Below are positions 41,843 through 49,248 of a stretch of DNA of 55,054 nucleotides, piece by piece (position 1 is the stretch's first letter; every line of letters begins with the position of its first letter). The notes beneath the pieces are model-generated. The model worked only from the letters and a program-made list of their open reading frames with translations, did not search any database and was not told the origin of the DNA. The stretch covers positions 1 to 55,054 of the forward strand of contig JAAVFJ010000025.1 in NCBI GenBank assembly GCA_014800845.1, read 5' to 3'. This DNA comes from Bacteroidales bacterium (GTDB lineage Bacteria > Bacteroidota > Bacteroidia > Bacteroidales > Muribaculaceae). Both the position numbers and the translations under genes were made by a program.

Positions 41843-44800
41843 TTATCTAATGTTTATTTTGACTATTTTTCTGTTCTGCTTTACAATGTAGACACCAGGT
41901 AATAACCCATTAAGCGATGTGCCCACATACATGCCGTTTGTCGTGAAGATCATCGTATTCGCCTCCGCTGCCCGTTCTAATTCCGGTTCCATTGTTGCAA
42001 TTTCATCGATACCAGTCATCAGGAAGTTATCCACTGTAACAAGGTGGGACGGGCCATTGTCATACAGTGTTTTAGCTGTCAGGGTTACCGGCGTACCTAT
42101 CTGTGGATATTGGTGTACGATGATTTGACCGTCACTGCTGACATATACGGCTGAGGGGTCCGATGAGCTCCAAAACGTGTATGGAATAGTAACATCTGCT
42201 GGTACTGTGGAGGCTATTCGCTGAGTCTCATCGCCGGGAGTCGCGTATATGTGGGAAGTAGAATTATATTCTGACTCTATTTTGGCTGGAGCATTCTTTT
42301 CAACCGCTTTTGAGACGGTTACTTCCGTCGGCACTTCCACATAATCTACTCTCGGGCTTGAAGCAAGAGCCTGCCATGCCTCGTTATGTTCATACAGTAA
42401 GCGAGTCGCTTCACCACCCTGAAGCCACAGTTTTCCGGAAAATTGATTGAGGGCACCGGAGCCGAGAGCAGGCGGATTGGGTGCAGTCAGGTAGACATTG
42501 GTCAATAAGGGGCAATTACCGAATGCGTCCTTGTCAATAGTTCGCAAATTTGGTCCAATGTATGCTGTTTGTAAACTTTTGCACTCTTTGAAAGCTGAGT
42601 ATCCAATAGTGTTAATGCCTGGTGAGAAGACTACTGTCTGAAGTCCTGATCCGGCAAAGGCAAAAGACCCCACAGTTTTTAATGAGGTTGGTAGTTTGAT
42701 GGTAGTGATGGCTTTACAATCATGGAAAGTGGACCGGTCAATGTTCTCAATCAGATTCGGCAATTCTACCTCTTTCAATGCAATGCATCCATAGAAGGCC
42801 TCGGCTCCCAGGGAGGAGAGAGAATTAGGTAGGTCGACAGTTTCCAACGTCTTGTCCCCTTTGAAAGCGGCTTTGCCGATAGATGTTATAGGTGCCGGGA
42901 GGGTAATCCTTGAGATTGCTGATTCGAAGAAAGCTATTTCAGAGATTGCGGTCACGCTGTACTGGCTACCACCGAAGGATACTGAAGCCGGCACAGCGAG
43001 AGCGTTTTTTGATGCTGTTGAGGTGCCTGTGACAGCGACTGTTTTCTCCGCTTCATCGAGCACCGTATAGTTTAGCGTCATGCCATCGGCTTCGGCCGAG
43101 AAGTCGTTGGCATAAATTGTAAATTCTATTTTGGGAGAGCCAGCGTATAGCGATTCAAGTGTGATTACGGGCGGGTTGCTCTTATTGGGTTTTTCAAGCA
43201 GAGTAATCATTCCGTCAGCGTCCACATAAGCTACGGCGGGATTAGAAGAGCGCCAGAAAGAAGAGTTTATGTCACCGGCCAGTGGCTGATAGGTTGCATT
43301 GACCATGCATGAATTGAAACTGATAGGTTCGTTCAGGTTCATGCCTAAGGAATAGGTCGAGGATGAGTTTATTCCGGCGGAGAGTGCATATCGGTCATAA
43401 GAGACTGTTTTAAATGCGGCCACCGACTGGGGGGCAGTTATTGGGACGATGTTGGGGAAAGAGCTCCAGTGCTCGGCCCCCTTGTAAAGATTCACCACCT
43501 GTTCATCACCCTGCACATGCAGTGTAGCCGTTTTAGATAAGTTGTTGAATACCGTGATGCCGGTTCCGATACTTGGTAGAGATTGGGCTGTAATATACAG
43601 GTCCTGAATGGGAGCTTTACCAAAAGCATTTGAATATACATTCTTTATATTTGGCCCCATGTACACAGTATTTAGTTTTGTGCACTCATTGAATGATGAT
43701 GCTCCGACCGAAGTTACTGACGGGGGAAGAATTATGTTTGTCAGATTAGAACACCCAGCGAAAGCCCATGAGCCGACAGAGGTCAGGAAATCGTCAAGTT
43801 TTACATCAGTCAAGGCTTTGCAGTCATGGAATGTGTTTTCAGGTAGCGATTTGATACCGCAGGGAATCTGTATTGCCTTCAGTGCCCGGCATCCGTAGAA
43901 AGCATCGGCTCCGAAAGAGGAAAGGGAGTAGGGCAGAGTTATGGCTTCCAACGCCTGAGACCCCTTGAAGGCCGCCTTGCCGATAGCTACAATAGGTGCG
44001 GGCATGGTAACCTGCGTTAGTGAGGATTCAAAGAAAGCGATGTCGGAGATGGCTGCTAAGCTGTATTGTTTGCCGCCCGATGTGACGGAAGCAGGTAGTG
44101 ACAGGACTGTTTTTGATGATTGGGAGGCACCTGTAACCGCGGCGGTTTTCTTATCTTCATCTAGCACTATGTAGTGTAGCGTCATGCCATCGGCTTCGGC
44201 CGAGAAGTCGTTGGCATAAATCGTAAATTCTATTTTGGGAGAGCCAGCGTATAGCGATTCAAGTGTGATTACGGGCGGGTTGCTCTTATTAGGTTTTTCA
44301 AGCAGAGTAATCATTCCGTCAGCGTCCACATAAGCTACGGCGGGATTAGAAGAGCGCCAGAAGGAAGAGTTTATGTCACCGGCCAGTGGCTGATAGTTTG
44401 CATTGACCATGCATGAATTGAAACTGATAGGTTCGTTCAGGTTCATGCCTAAGGAATATGTCGAGGATGAGTTCATTCCGGCGGAGAGCGCATATCGGTC
44501 ATAAGAGACTGTTTTAAATGCGGCCACCGACTGGGGGACAGTTATTGGGACGATGTTGGGGAAAGAGCTCCAGTGCTCGGCCCTCTTGTAAAGATTCACT
44601 ACCTGTTCATCACCCTGCACATGCAGTGTAGCGGTGTCAGTTATTTTGTTAAACACTCCAGTGCCGGTGGTCGGTATAGTTTGGGCTGTGATATATACAT
44701 CCTGAATCGGGTCATTGCCGAATGCGTCCTGTCCGATACTCTTGACATTTGGGCCGATGTATACTGTCTTTAGGCTTTTGCACTCTTTAAAGGCACTATA

Positions 44801-45304
44801 AGCAATGGTAGTGACAGAAGGTGACAATATAACTGTCTCCAAAGCAGAGCATCCGGCAAATGCCCATGTGCCTATTGTTGTAATCTTGTTTGGAATGGTC
44901 ACTGAGGTAAGAGACTTGCAGTTATGAAACGAATAGGTATTGATATTCGTAACAGAAGAAGGAATATCAATCTTTTTTAGGATTAAGCAACCATCAAATG
45001 CATTGCGCCCGATAGAGGAGATTGTACCCGGAATTTCAATGTTTGTCAATTTGTCGCAATTCTGAAAAGCATAATCCCCGATTGATGTGACGGTATAACT
45101 TACACCGTTGTAAGCTGCTTTTGACGGTAGCGTAATTGTAGTGACGTCTGTGGTGGCAGGAGCCTTTACTGCGCATGTTTTGGCCGTAGCATTAGTAATG
45201 GAAAATGTCAGTATCACACCATTCTCTGAGATGAATGTGAAATCCTGTGCGAGAATCGGGAGTACAGAAAGTATCCCCAATAAGGTAAGTAATAATTTTT
45301 TCAT
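41843..45304 (-). CDS. Large BspA-like leucine-rich-repeat surface protein with internal duplication
   Basis: 1153 residues from the ATG at 45304 (MKKLLLTLLGILSVLPILAQ, signal peptide). Three blocks of LRR_5/BspA repeats (pattern SVTIPNKITTIGTWAFAGCSAL) alternate with beta-rich segments holding SSNPAVAYVDADGMITL, an Ig-like BIG2 style unit. The first two blocks are a duplication of 368 codons, with a nearly identical segment of about 150 codons in each. The C-terminal tail GVYIVKQNRKIVKINIR resembles a type IX sorting end. Likely displayed on the surface; ligand unknown. It is AT-richer than neighbours and has a long structured leader. Confidence 0.85.
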   Translation of the reverse strand: MKKLLLTLLGILSVLPILAQDFTFISENGVILTFSITNATAKTCAVKAPATTDVTTITLPSKAAYNGVSYTVTSIGDYAFQNCDKLTNIEIPGTISSIGRNAFDGCLILKKIDIPSSVTNINTYSFHNCKSLTSVTIPNKITTIGTWAFAGCSALETVILSPSVTTIAYSAFKECKSLKTVYIGPNVKSIGQDAFGNDPIQDVYITAQTIPTTGTGVFNKITDTATLHVQGDEQVVNLYKRAEHWSSFPNIVPITVPQSVAAFKTVSYDRYALSAGMNSSSTYSLGMNLNEPISFNSCMVNANYQPLAGDINSSFWRSSNPAVAYVDADGMITLLEKPNKSNPPVITLESLYAGSPKIEFTIYANDFSAEADGMTLHYIVLDEDKKTAAVTGASQSSKTVLSLPASVTSGGKQYSLAAISDIAFFESSLTQVTMPAPIVAIGKAAFKGSQALEAITLPYSLSSFGADAFYGCRALKAIQIPCGIKSLPENTFHDCKALTDVKLDDFLTSVGSWAFAGCSNLTNIILPPSVTSVGASSFNECTKLNTVYMGPNIKNVYSNAFGKAPIQDLYITAQSLPSIGTGITVFNNLSKTATLHVQGDEQVVNLYKGAEHWSSFPNIVPITAPQSVAAFKTVSYDRYALSAGINSSSTYSLGMNLNEPISFNSCMVNATYQPLAGDINSSFWRSSNPAVAYVDADGMITLLEKPNKSNPPVITLESLYAGSPKIEFTIYANDFSAEADGMTLNYTVLDEAEKTVAVTGTSTASKNALAVPASVSFGGSQYSVTAISEIAFFESAISRITLPAPITSIGKAAFKGDKTLETVDLPNSLSSLGAEAFYGCIALKEVELPNLIENIDRSTFHDCKAITTIKLPTSLKTVGSFAFAGSGLQTVVFSPGINTIGYSAFKECKSLQTAYIGPNLRTIDKDAFGNCPLLTNVYLTAPNPPALGSGALNQFSGKLWLQGGEATRLLYEHNEAWQALASSPRVDYVEVPTEVTVSKAVEKNAPAKIESEYNSTSHIYATPGDETQRIASTVPADVTIPYTFWSSSDPSAVYVSSDGQIIVHQYPQIGTPVTLTAKTLYDNGPSHLVTVDNFLMTGIDEIATMEPELERAAEANTMIFTTNGMYVGTSLNGLLPGVYIVKQNRKIVKINIR
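43073..43528. repeat. Direct repeat copy A inside the large LRR gene
   Basis: About 456 bp that match 44177-44632 with only a few differences, at an offset of exactly 1104 bp (368 codons). Both copies are in frame. Confidence 0.85.
44177..44632. repeat. Direct repeat copy B inside the large LRR gene
   Basis: Partner of 43073-43528. Flanking parts of the 1104-bp unit are recognisably related but much more diverged, so this block has either been conserved or homogenised by gene conversion. Confidence 0.85.
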
Positions 45305-45345
45305 TGGAAACATAGGGGTTAATTTAAGAATAATTACCTAAGCGG

Positions 45346-45368
45346 GCTACATGATTCCCCTATGTAGC
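45346..45368 (-). promoter_or_regulatory. Hairpin near the LRR start codon, with an alternative start-proximal partner
   Basis: GCTACAT (45368-45362 on the minus strand) pairs with ATGTAGC (45352-45346). Alternatively ACATAGGGG (45365-45357) pairs perfectly with CCCCTATGT (45318-45310), which lies 6-14 nt upstream of the ATG. The two helices share bases 45362-45365 and cannot coexist. Confidence 0.5.
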
Positions 45369-45386
45369 TGAGTATTAGAATTTGAT

Positions 45387-45427
45387 AAAAAAGAAAAAGC
45401 GTAGGAACCGTATCATTGCCGTCCTAC
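45387..45427 (-). terminator. Terminator-like hairpin inside the LRR leader
   Basis: On the minus strand GTAGGA (45427-45422) pairs with TCCTAC (45406-45401), 15-nt loop, followed by GC and TTTTTCTTTTTT (45398-45387). The same bases can be taken by competing helices with 45462-45470 or 45479-45485. Confidence 0.5.
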
Positions 45428-45718
45428 ATCTTGAGGCTTCTCGCATTGCCCAGTCAAAGTCGGACGGCAACGCAGAAGCCTACGCAAATTATGTATATCA
45501 ACCTTCGCACGTCTGCGCAGCTATCGTGCAGACATGCTAATTGCCTTGATATAACAATCCACGGGCGCCTACCGTTGCCTAACCCTTGACTTTGACTTAG
45601 AAATTTTGCGAGAATTTCAAGATGTCAAGAATCAGCGCAGATATACGCTTGATATGTAATAATTTACATCCCACCACTCAAACCTCTGACCGAGGCTTCT
45701 GTGTGACGGTCTGCGTTG

Positions 45719-45726
45719 CAAAGTTA
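45719..45726 (-). promoter_or_regulatory. Promoter -7 box of the large LRR gene
   Basis: Minus-strand TAACTTTG (45726-45719). No good -33 element at the usual distance. It implies a leader of about 400 nt. Confidence 0.5.
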
Positions 45727-46020
45727 GTTATAATTTTTAATATGATTTGTAGCTGCCAAGATTTTAACAATTATTTATATTTTGCCTCAAATTTTTATGC
45801 GGGATTGAACGCTTGTCAGTTAGCCGACAGTTGAGTGCATACGGGGCAGGTGGCAGGTGAGTGAATGTTGTTAGAATTGAGGACTCCGATATCGCAGAAC
45901 GGTTGCGCAGGAGGGGTTTGGGGCGGGTCATCTCTCGGAGGTTGGAAACTATTAGTGGTCGAAAGACAAACAGAAGATTAACCATTGTAGATATTGGGAC
46001 GTGATTCATAAAAAAACGTT
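45727..46020. other. Gene-free stretch between the LRR promoter and the transposase remnant
   Basis: No start codon with a supported frame. A + strand frame at about 45874-46006 reads RIEDSDIAERLRRRGLGRVI and onward, a plausible protein-like fragment without a start, possibly the end of a lost gene. AT-rich to about 45800, then GC-mixed. Confidence 0.35.
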
Positions 46021-47026
46021 ATGAATATTCCCAATCATCCCACCTCCATTCAGCTTCTGAGACTCCTTCCATTGGAAGAACTTCAGAAATTCGCCACCGA
46101 AAGCCCCACGGATTATAAGGCCAAGAAACTTACAGGTATGCGTATGCTGTGTATGATGACATGTGCATTTCTGGAGACAACCAGGCTGAGTCAGCGTTAT
46201 ATAGGCTCGGATTGGGGCAATCTCAGTTTCGCGGAACTGTTTGGCCTCAGTCTGGAGCAAGGCAGAGTGAGCCATTCCTCAATCTCCCATAGACTGGACA
46301 CAATGCCGGTGGAATATTTTTGAAAAGTCCTATTCATTGATATCAGAGATAGGAGAAGAAATCACCACCCCGGAGGAACGGGCACGCCATAATCTTGTCC
46401 GCGTCGACAGTTCAATGGTACAGGATGTACTTGGGAAACTTCGCGGCGGAATGACAATGGGGCGAAAGAGCGGCACGGGCCATCCGTATAGGAAACAATT
46501 GAAATATACCATGGCTTTTGACGGCTTCGAGGTGTTGGCAGCCGACATCTTCACATCCGGAAGTTACGCCAGCGAGGATATCGCCATCTCCGAAGTTGTG
46601 CTCAATGCAGTAAACTCAAGCAAATACCACAAGGAGATCTATTTGTTTGACCGGGGAGTCTCGTCTACACAGAAACCGCGCGCAATTGATGAGGTGACCC
46701 GTGAAAAATCGGATTCCTTTGTGGGACGGCTGAAGCTTTCCAGAGTCAATGAGGTCACCGGAGCTGCCGGTACAGAGCGAGGAAGGTCGGTTGACGGTAT
46801 CGAGATTATTTCGGATGATTACGGGCATTTACGTACGCAACCCGGAAAACCCGATGTTCATCAGTATCGGTTTATCCGGATAAGGCTCAATAAGAACAGG
46901 ATTCCGGCAACGACAGTAAAATGAAAAAGACGTGTCTATGATGACGAGGTACTGCTCATTACCAGTGATTTTTCACGGAAACATATCCGCCCCTCTCCAG
47001 TGATGAAAAATGAAAATGTGAGTTAA
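46021..47026 (+). pseudogene. IS4-type transposase remnant, frameshifted and truncated
   Basis: Three pieces in successive frames. 46021-46323 encodes the N-terminal domain (MNIPNHPTSIQLLRLLPLEE, then a helical part). A one-base loss in the T run at 46317-46321 shifts the frame; 46324-46924 continues with a DDE-core segment whose first Asp is in NLVRVDSSMV and whose second is in LFDRGVSS. After the stop at 46922-46924 a third frame reads RRVYDDEVLLITSDF and stops at 47024-47026. The catalytic Glu region and C-terminus are missing. I saw no clear terminal inverted repeats or target duplication. Confidence 0.75.
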
Positions 47027-47113
47027 GGTGTCGATTGATAATGCGTTAGAGGTGTTTGGGGCTTTTCATTGTGAAAAATTTAGGGTGCTCGTGTGTCGCA
47101 AAACACTGTTCGC

Positions 47114-47157
47114 GGGGGCTGCTCGGGGGCTGCTCGGGGGCTGCTCGGGGGCTGCTC
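47114..47157. repeat. Four tandem copies of an 11-bp G-rich unit
   Basis: GGGGGCTGCTC repeats four times without change, giving four G5 runs spaced by 6 nt, a pattern able to form a G-quadruplex. The surrounding 47027-47279 holds no supported gene. Confidence 0.85.
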
Positions 47158-47279
47158 GCGGGGAGCGTGCATTTGGTTAGTTACGTTTTTGTTCTTATTG
47201 TCAAGAATGGTTGGAGGGTGTCTGCGCCGGCCGCTGCTCAGATTATGTATTGTGATTGTTGTGCGGGGGACGGGGGAGT

Positions 47280-47323
47280 AAAAGCAGCGCCTCGCTTTTG
47301 CGGGGGGCAATTGCGAGGCGCTG
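47280..47323 (-). terminator. Terminator of the tRNA-Thr gene
   Basis: A perfect 11-bp stem on the minus strand: CAGCGCCTCGC (47323-47313) with GCGAGGCGCTG (47295-47285), then C and TTTT. Confidence 0.85.
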
Positions 47324-47328
47324 TCGGG

Positions 47329-47401
47329 AGCCGCGAACGGGGCTCGAACCCGTGACCTTTTCGTTACGAATGAAATGCTCTACCAACTGAGCTATTGCGG
47401 C
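47329..47401 (-). tRNA. tRNA-Thr, anticodon CGT
   Basis: 73 nt without encoded CCA. On the minus strand the acceptor 5' end is GCCGCAA, the D arm AGCTCAGTTGGTAGAGC, the anticodon loop TTCGTAA with anticodon CGT (codon ACG), and the T arm ACGGG TTCGAGC CCCGT. Two A-C mismatches are visible: position 6-67 in the acceptor stem and 31-39 in the anticodon stem. The rest is canonical, and promoter and terminator are both present, so it is probably expressed. Confidence 0.88.
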
Positions 47402-47460
47402 TTGTTTTGTCCGGCATCGGAGCAGGGGAATGTCGCCGTCTGCCGTGGTTTTTTCCACTG

Positions 47461-47490
47461 CAAAGTTACGGATTTTTTTTGAGACTGCAA
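47461..47490 (-). promoter_or_regulatory. Promoter of the tRNA-Thr gene
   Basis: Minus-strand -7 box TAACTTTG (47468-47461) and TTG at 47490-47488, spacing 19 bp. Start about 54 nt ahead of the mature 5' end. Confidence 0.7.
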
Positions 47491-47597
47491 GGTCCGGACC
47501 GCAGTTTTTTATTGCCGGAGATTTCTTTAGAATTTTTCTTGGTCGTGGTAATTGCTTGGTGCTGATACGGTTGTGGTGGAGGTAGTGGGTGCGTGAT

Positions 47598-47640
47598 AGA
47601 AAAAACAGTCAGGGACTGCCTGCGTTGAGGCGGTCCCTGA
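47598..47640 (-). terminator. Terminator of the thrS-infC-rpmI-rplT operon
   Basis: A 13-bp stem with one wobble (47640-47628 with 47621-47609), 6-nt loop, then GTTTTTT on the minus strand. Confidence 0.88.
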
Positions 47641-47668
47641 TTTTTATTTTTTTAGAGGTCGGGGTGGG

Positions 47669-48019
47669 TTAGGCGTTCTTTACCTTATCCACGATGGCCT
47701 TGAATGCTTCGGGGTTGTTCATAGCGAGGTCGGCGAGCACCTTGCGGTTGATTTCGATGCCGGCTTTGTGAATGAGGCCCATGAGCTTGCTGTAAGAGAG
47801 GTCTTCGAGGCGAGCTGCTGCATTGATACGCTGAATCCAGAGGGCGCGGAAGTTGCGCTTTTTGTCCTTACGGTCGCGGTAGGCGTAGGTAAGACCTTTT
47901 TCCCAGGTGTTTTTGGCTACGGTCCATACGTTCTTACGGCTGCCGTAGTAACCGCGGGTGAGTTTCAGGATTTTTTTGCGTTTAGCTCTGGAAGCTACGT
48001 GATTTACTGATCTTGGCAT
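47669..48019 (-). CDS. rplT: 50S ribosomal protein L20
   Basis: 116 residues, the standard bacterial L20, beginning [20 protein letters not shown]. The extended basic N-terminal arm threads into the large subunit and the globular C-terminal domain contains [19 protein letters not shown]. In other bacteria L20 also binds its own operon mRNA and represses rpmI-rplT translation. Last gene of the operon, before a strong terminator. Confidence 0.98.
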   Translation of the reverse strand: MPRSVNHVASRAKRKKILKLTRGYYGSRKNVWTVAKNTWEKGLTYAYRDRKDKKRNFRALWIQRINAAARLEDLSYSKLMGLIHKAGIEINRKVLADLAMNNPEAFKAIVDKVKNA

Positions 48020-48142
48020 TTTCGTTTTCTTTTTTGGAGGCGGGCGGCATAAGGATTATTGCGCTTGCGTAGCCCGGCATCCGGTTAATAAAAAGGTGAT
48101 TGGAAAAACTTGTGCTTTGTGGTTTTACCGTTGAGAGGCCAC

Positions 48143-48340
48143 TTACTTGATGCAGAGGAGCTCGCGTACGGCCTGTACGTTGGCGCTTTCTACGATTGCA
48201 GTGTGGTCAAGAACGCGCTTACGCTTCTTTGACTTCTTGGTGAGGATGTGGCTGTGGTAAGCGTGTTTGCGCTTGATTTTTCCTGTTCCGGTAAGAGCGA
48301 ATCTCTTTTTGGCACCGGAATTAGTCTTTACCTTTGGCAT
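48143..48340 (-). CDS. rpmI: 50S ribosomal protein L35
   Basis: 65 residues, beginning [20 protein letters not shown] and rich in Lys and Arg ([15 protein letters not shown] type core), the normal L35 length. It lies between infC and rplT in the usual order; 92 bp separate it from infC and 123 bp from rplT. Confidence 0.97.
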   Translation of the reverse strand: MPKVKTNSGAKKRFALTGTGKIKRKHAYHSHILTKKSKKRKRVLDHTAIVESANVQAVRELLCIK

Positions 48341-48432
48341 TTTTACTTTAATGAATTAGTTGTTAATCTACCTCGGCACCGGGTGCCTACGGTCTCTATT
48401 TTCGTTGTTCTCCCCGGGGGGAGAGGTTGTTT
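48341..48432 (-). promoter_or_regulatory. infC-rpmI spacer with two hairpins, possible L20 control site
   Basis: On the minus strand a stem CTCTCCCC/GGGGAGA (about 48424-48405) and a second GGCACC/GGTGCC stem lie before rpmI. In other bacteria L20 binds structures at this point. The match is positional only. Confidence 0.35.
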
Positions 48433-49095
48433 TTAAGCGTTTTCTTCGGCAGCGGGGGCCTCGGCGGGTGCGTCGGCTTTGGGAGCTTCCTTTTTGGGGG
48501 CTTTGGGCTTGAGGGGTGAGAGCATTATGGTCATGCGCTTGCCTTCGAGCACGGGCATCTGCTCCACTTTGCCGAGTTCTTCAAGATCGTTGGCGAAACG
48601 AAGCAGGAGCACTTCGCCTTGCTCCTTAAAGAGGATTGAGCGGCCTCGGAAGAATACGTAGGCCTTGACTTTGCTGCCCTCTTTCAGGAAGCTCTGAGCG
48701 TGTTTGAGCTTGAAGTTGTAGTCATGGTCATCAGTCTGCGGACCGAAACGTATCTCCTTGACCACTACCTTTGTAGCTTTCTGCTTCTGTTCCTTCTGTT
48801 TCTTCTTCTGCTGGTAGAGATACTTCTGGTAGTCGAGCACACGGCATACGGGAGGATCGGCTACGGCACTGATTTCCACGAGGTCAAGCTCCTGGTCGCG
48901 TGCTATGCGCAGGGCTTTCTGCAGGGGGTAGATACCCGGTTCCACGTTGTCGCCTACGAGACGCACTTCGCGGGCGCGAATTGCTTCGTTAGTGGCGTGT
49001 TGGTCCTTAGACTGCTGGCCGGGGCGTTGGCGCTGGCCGGGCTTGGGGCGTGGACCGGAGGGCTTGCGGGGCCCAAAGAAGGGTTTTTTCTCCAT
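48433..49095 (-). CDS. infC: Translation initiation factor IF-3
   Basis: 220 residues. The core has the N-domain ([40 protein letters not shown]), a basic linker ([20 protein letters not shown]) and the C-domain ([40 protein letters not shown]). Compared with typical IF-3 it has about 34 extra Pro/Arg/Gln-rich residues at the N-terminus and an Ala/Pro/Lys-rich tail of about 25. The start is ATG, not the rare AUU used in enterobacteria, so the AUU-based autoregulation is not evident here. Confidence 0.96.
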   Translation of the reverse strand: MEKKPFFGPRKPSGPRPKPGQRQRPGQQSKDQHATNEAIRAREVRLVGDNVEPGIYPLQKALRIARDQELDLVEISAVADPPVCRVLDYQKYLYQQKKKQKEQKQKATKVVVKEIRFGPQTDDHDYNFKLKHAQSFLKEGSKVKAYVFFRGRSILFKEQGEVLLLRFANDLEELGKVEQMPVLEGKRMTIMLSPLKPKAPKKEAPKADAPAEAPAAEENA

Positions 49096-49248
49096 TAAGG
49101 AATGTTAAATTTTCTTAAATCTTGGTTTTGCTCGGTGTTTGCCGAAGTTTTTTCCGGGAAATCCCGGGGCATACGGATGAATCTGCAGCCTCGGGATTCC
49201 GGAGTGTTGAGTTGCCTGGATGCTTGATTGTCAACGGGTTAAGCAGAC

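Larger units (their letters stand above)
45305..45718 (-). promoter_or_regulatory. Long structured 5' leader of the large LRR gene, candidate riboregulator
   Basis: Between the promoter box at 45719 and the start codon at 45304 lie about 400 nt without a supported gene. Read on the minus strand it contains several stems: GAAATT/AATTTC (45618-45613 with 45605-45600), GTCTGC/GCAGAC (45533-45528 with 45516-45511), a 16-bp hairpin (45481-45466 with 45450-45434), a terminator-like hairpin with a T-rich tail, and two alternative helices near the start codon. Several of these exclude one another. No known riboswitch class was recognised. Confidence 0.55.

Noticed and set aside
43073-44632. Considered as an inserted mobile element
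   Set aside because: Both copies are in frame within one coding sequence and match repeat domains, so it is an internal gene duplication.
45863-45979. A 38-codon + strand frame starting MLLELRTPIS
   Set aside because: No promoter, no recognisable pattern, and a Gly/Trp-rich composition. A different frame over the same bases reads more like a protein fragment.
46311-46340. Programmed frameshift in the transposase
   Set aside because: The T5 run is short, no stimulatory structure was seen, and the element has a second frameshift and a missing C-terminus. Decay explains it better.
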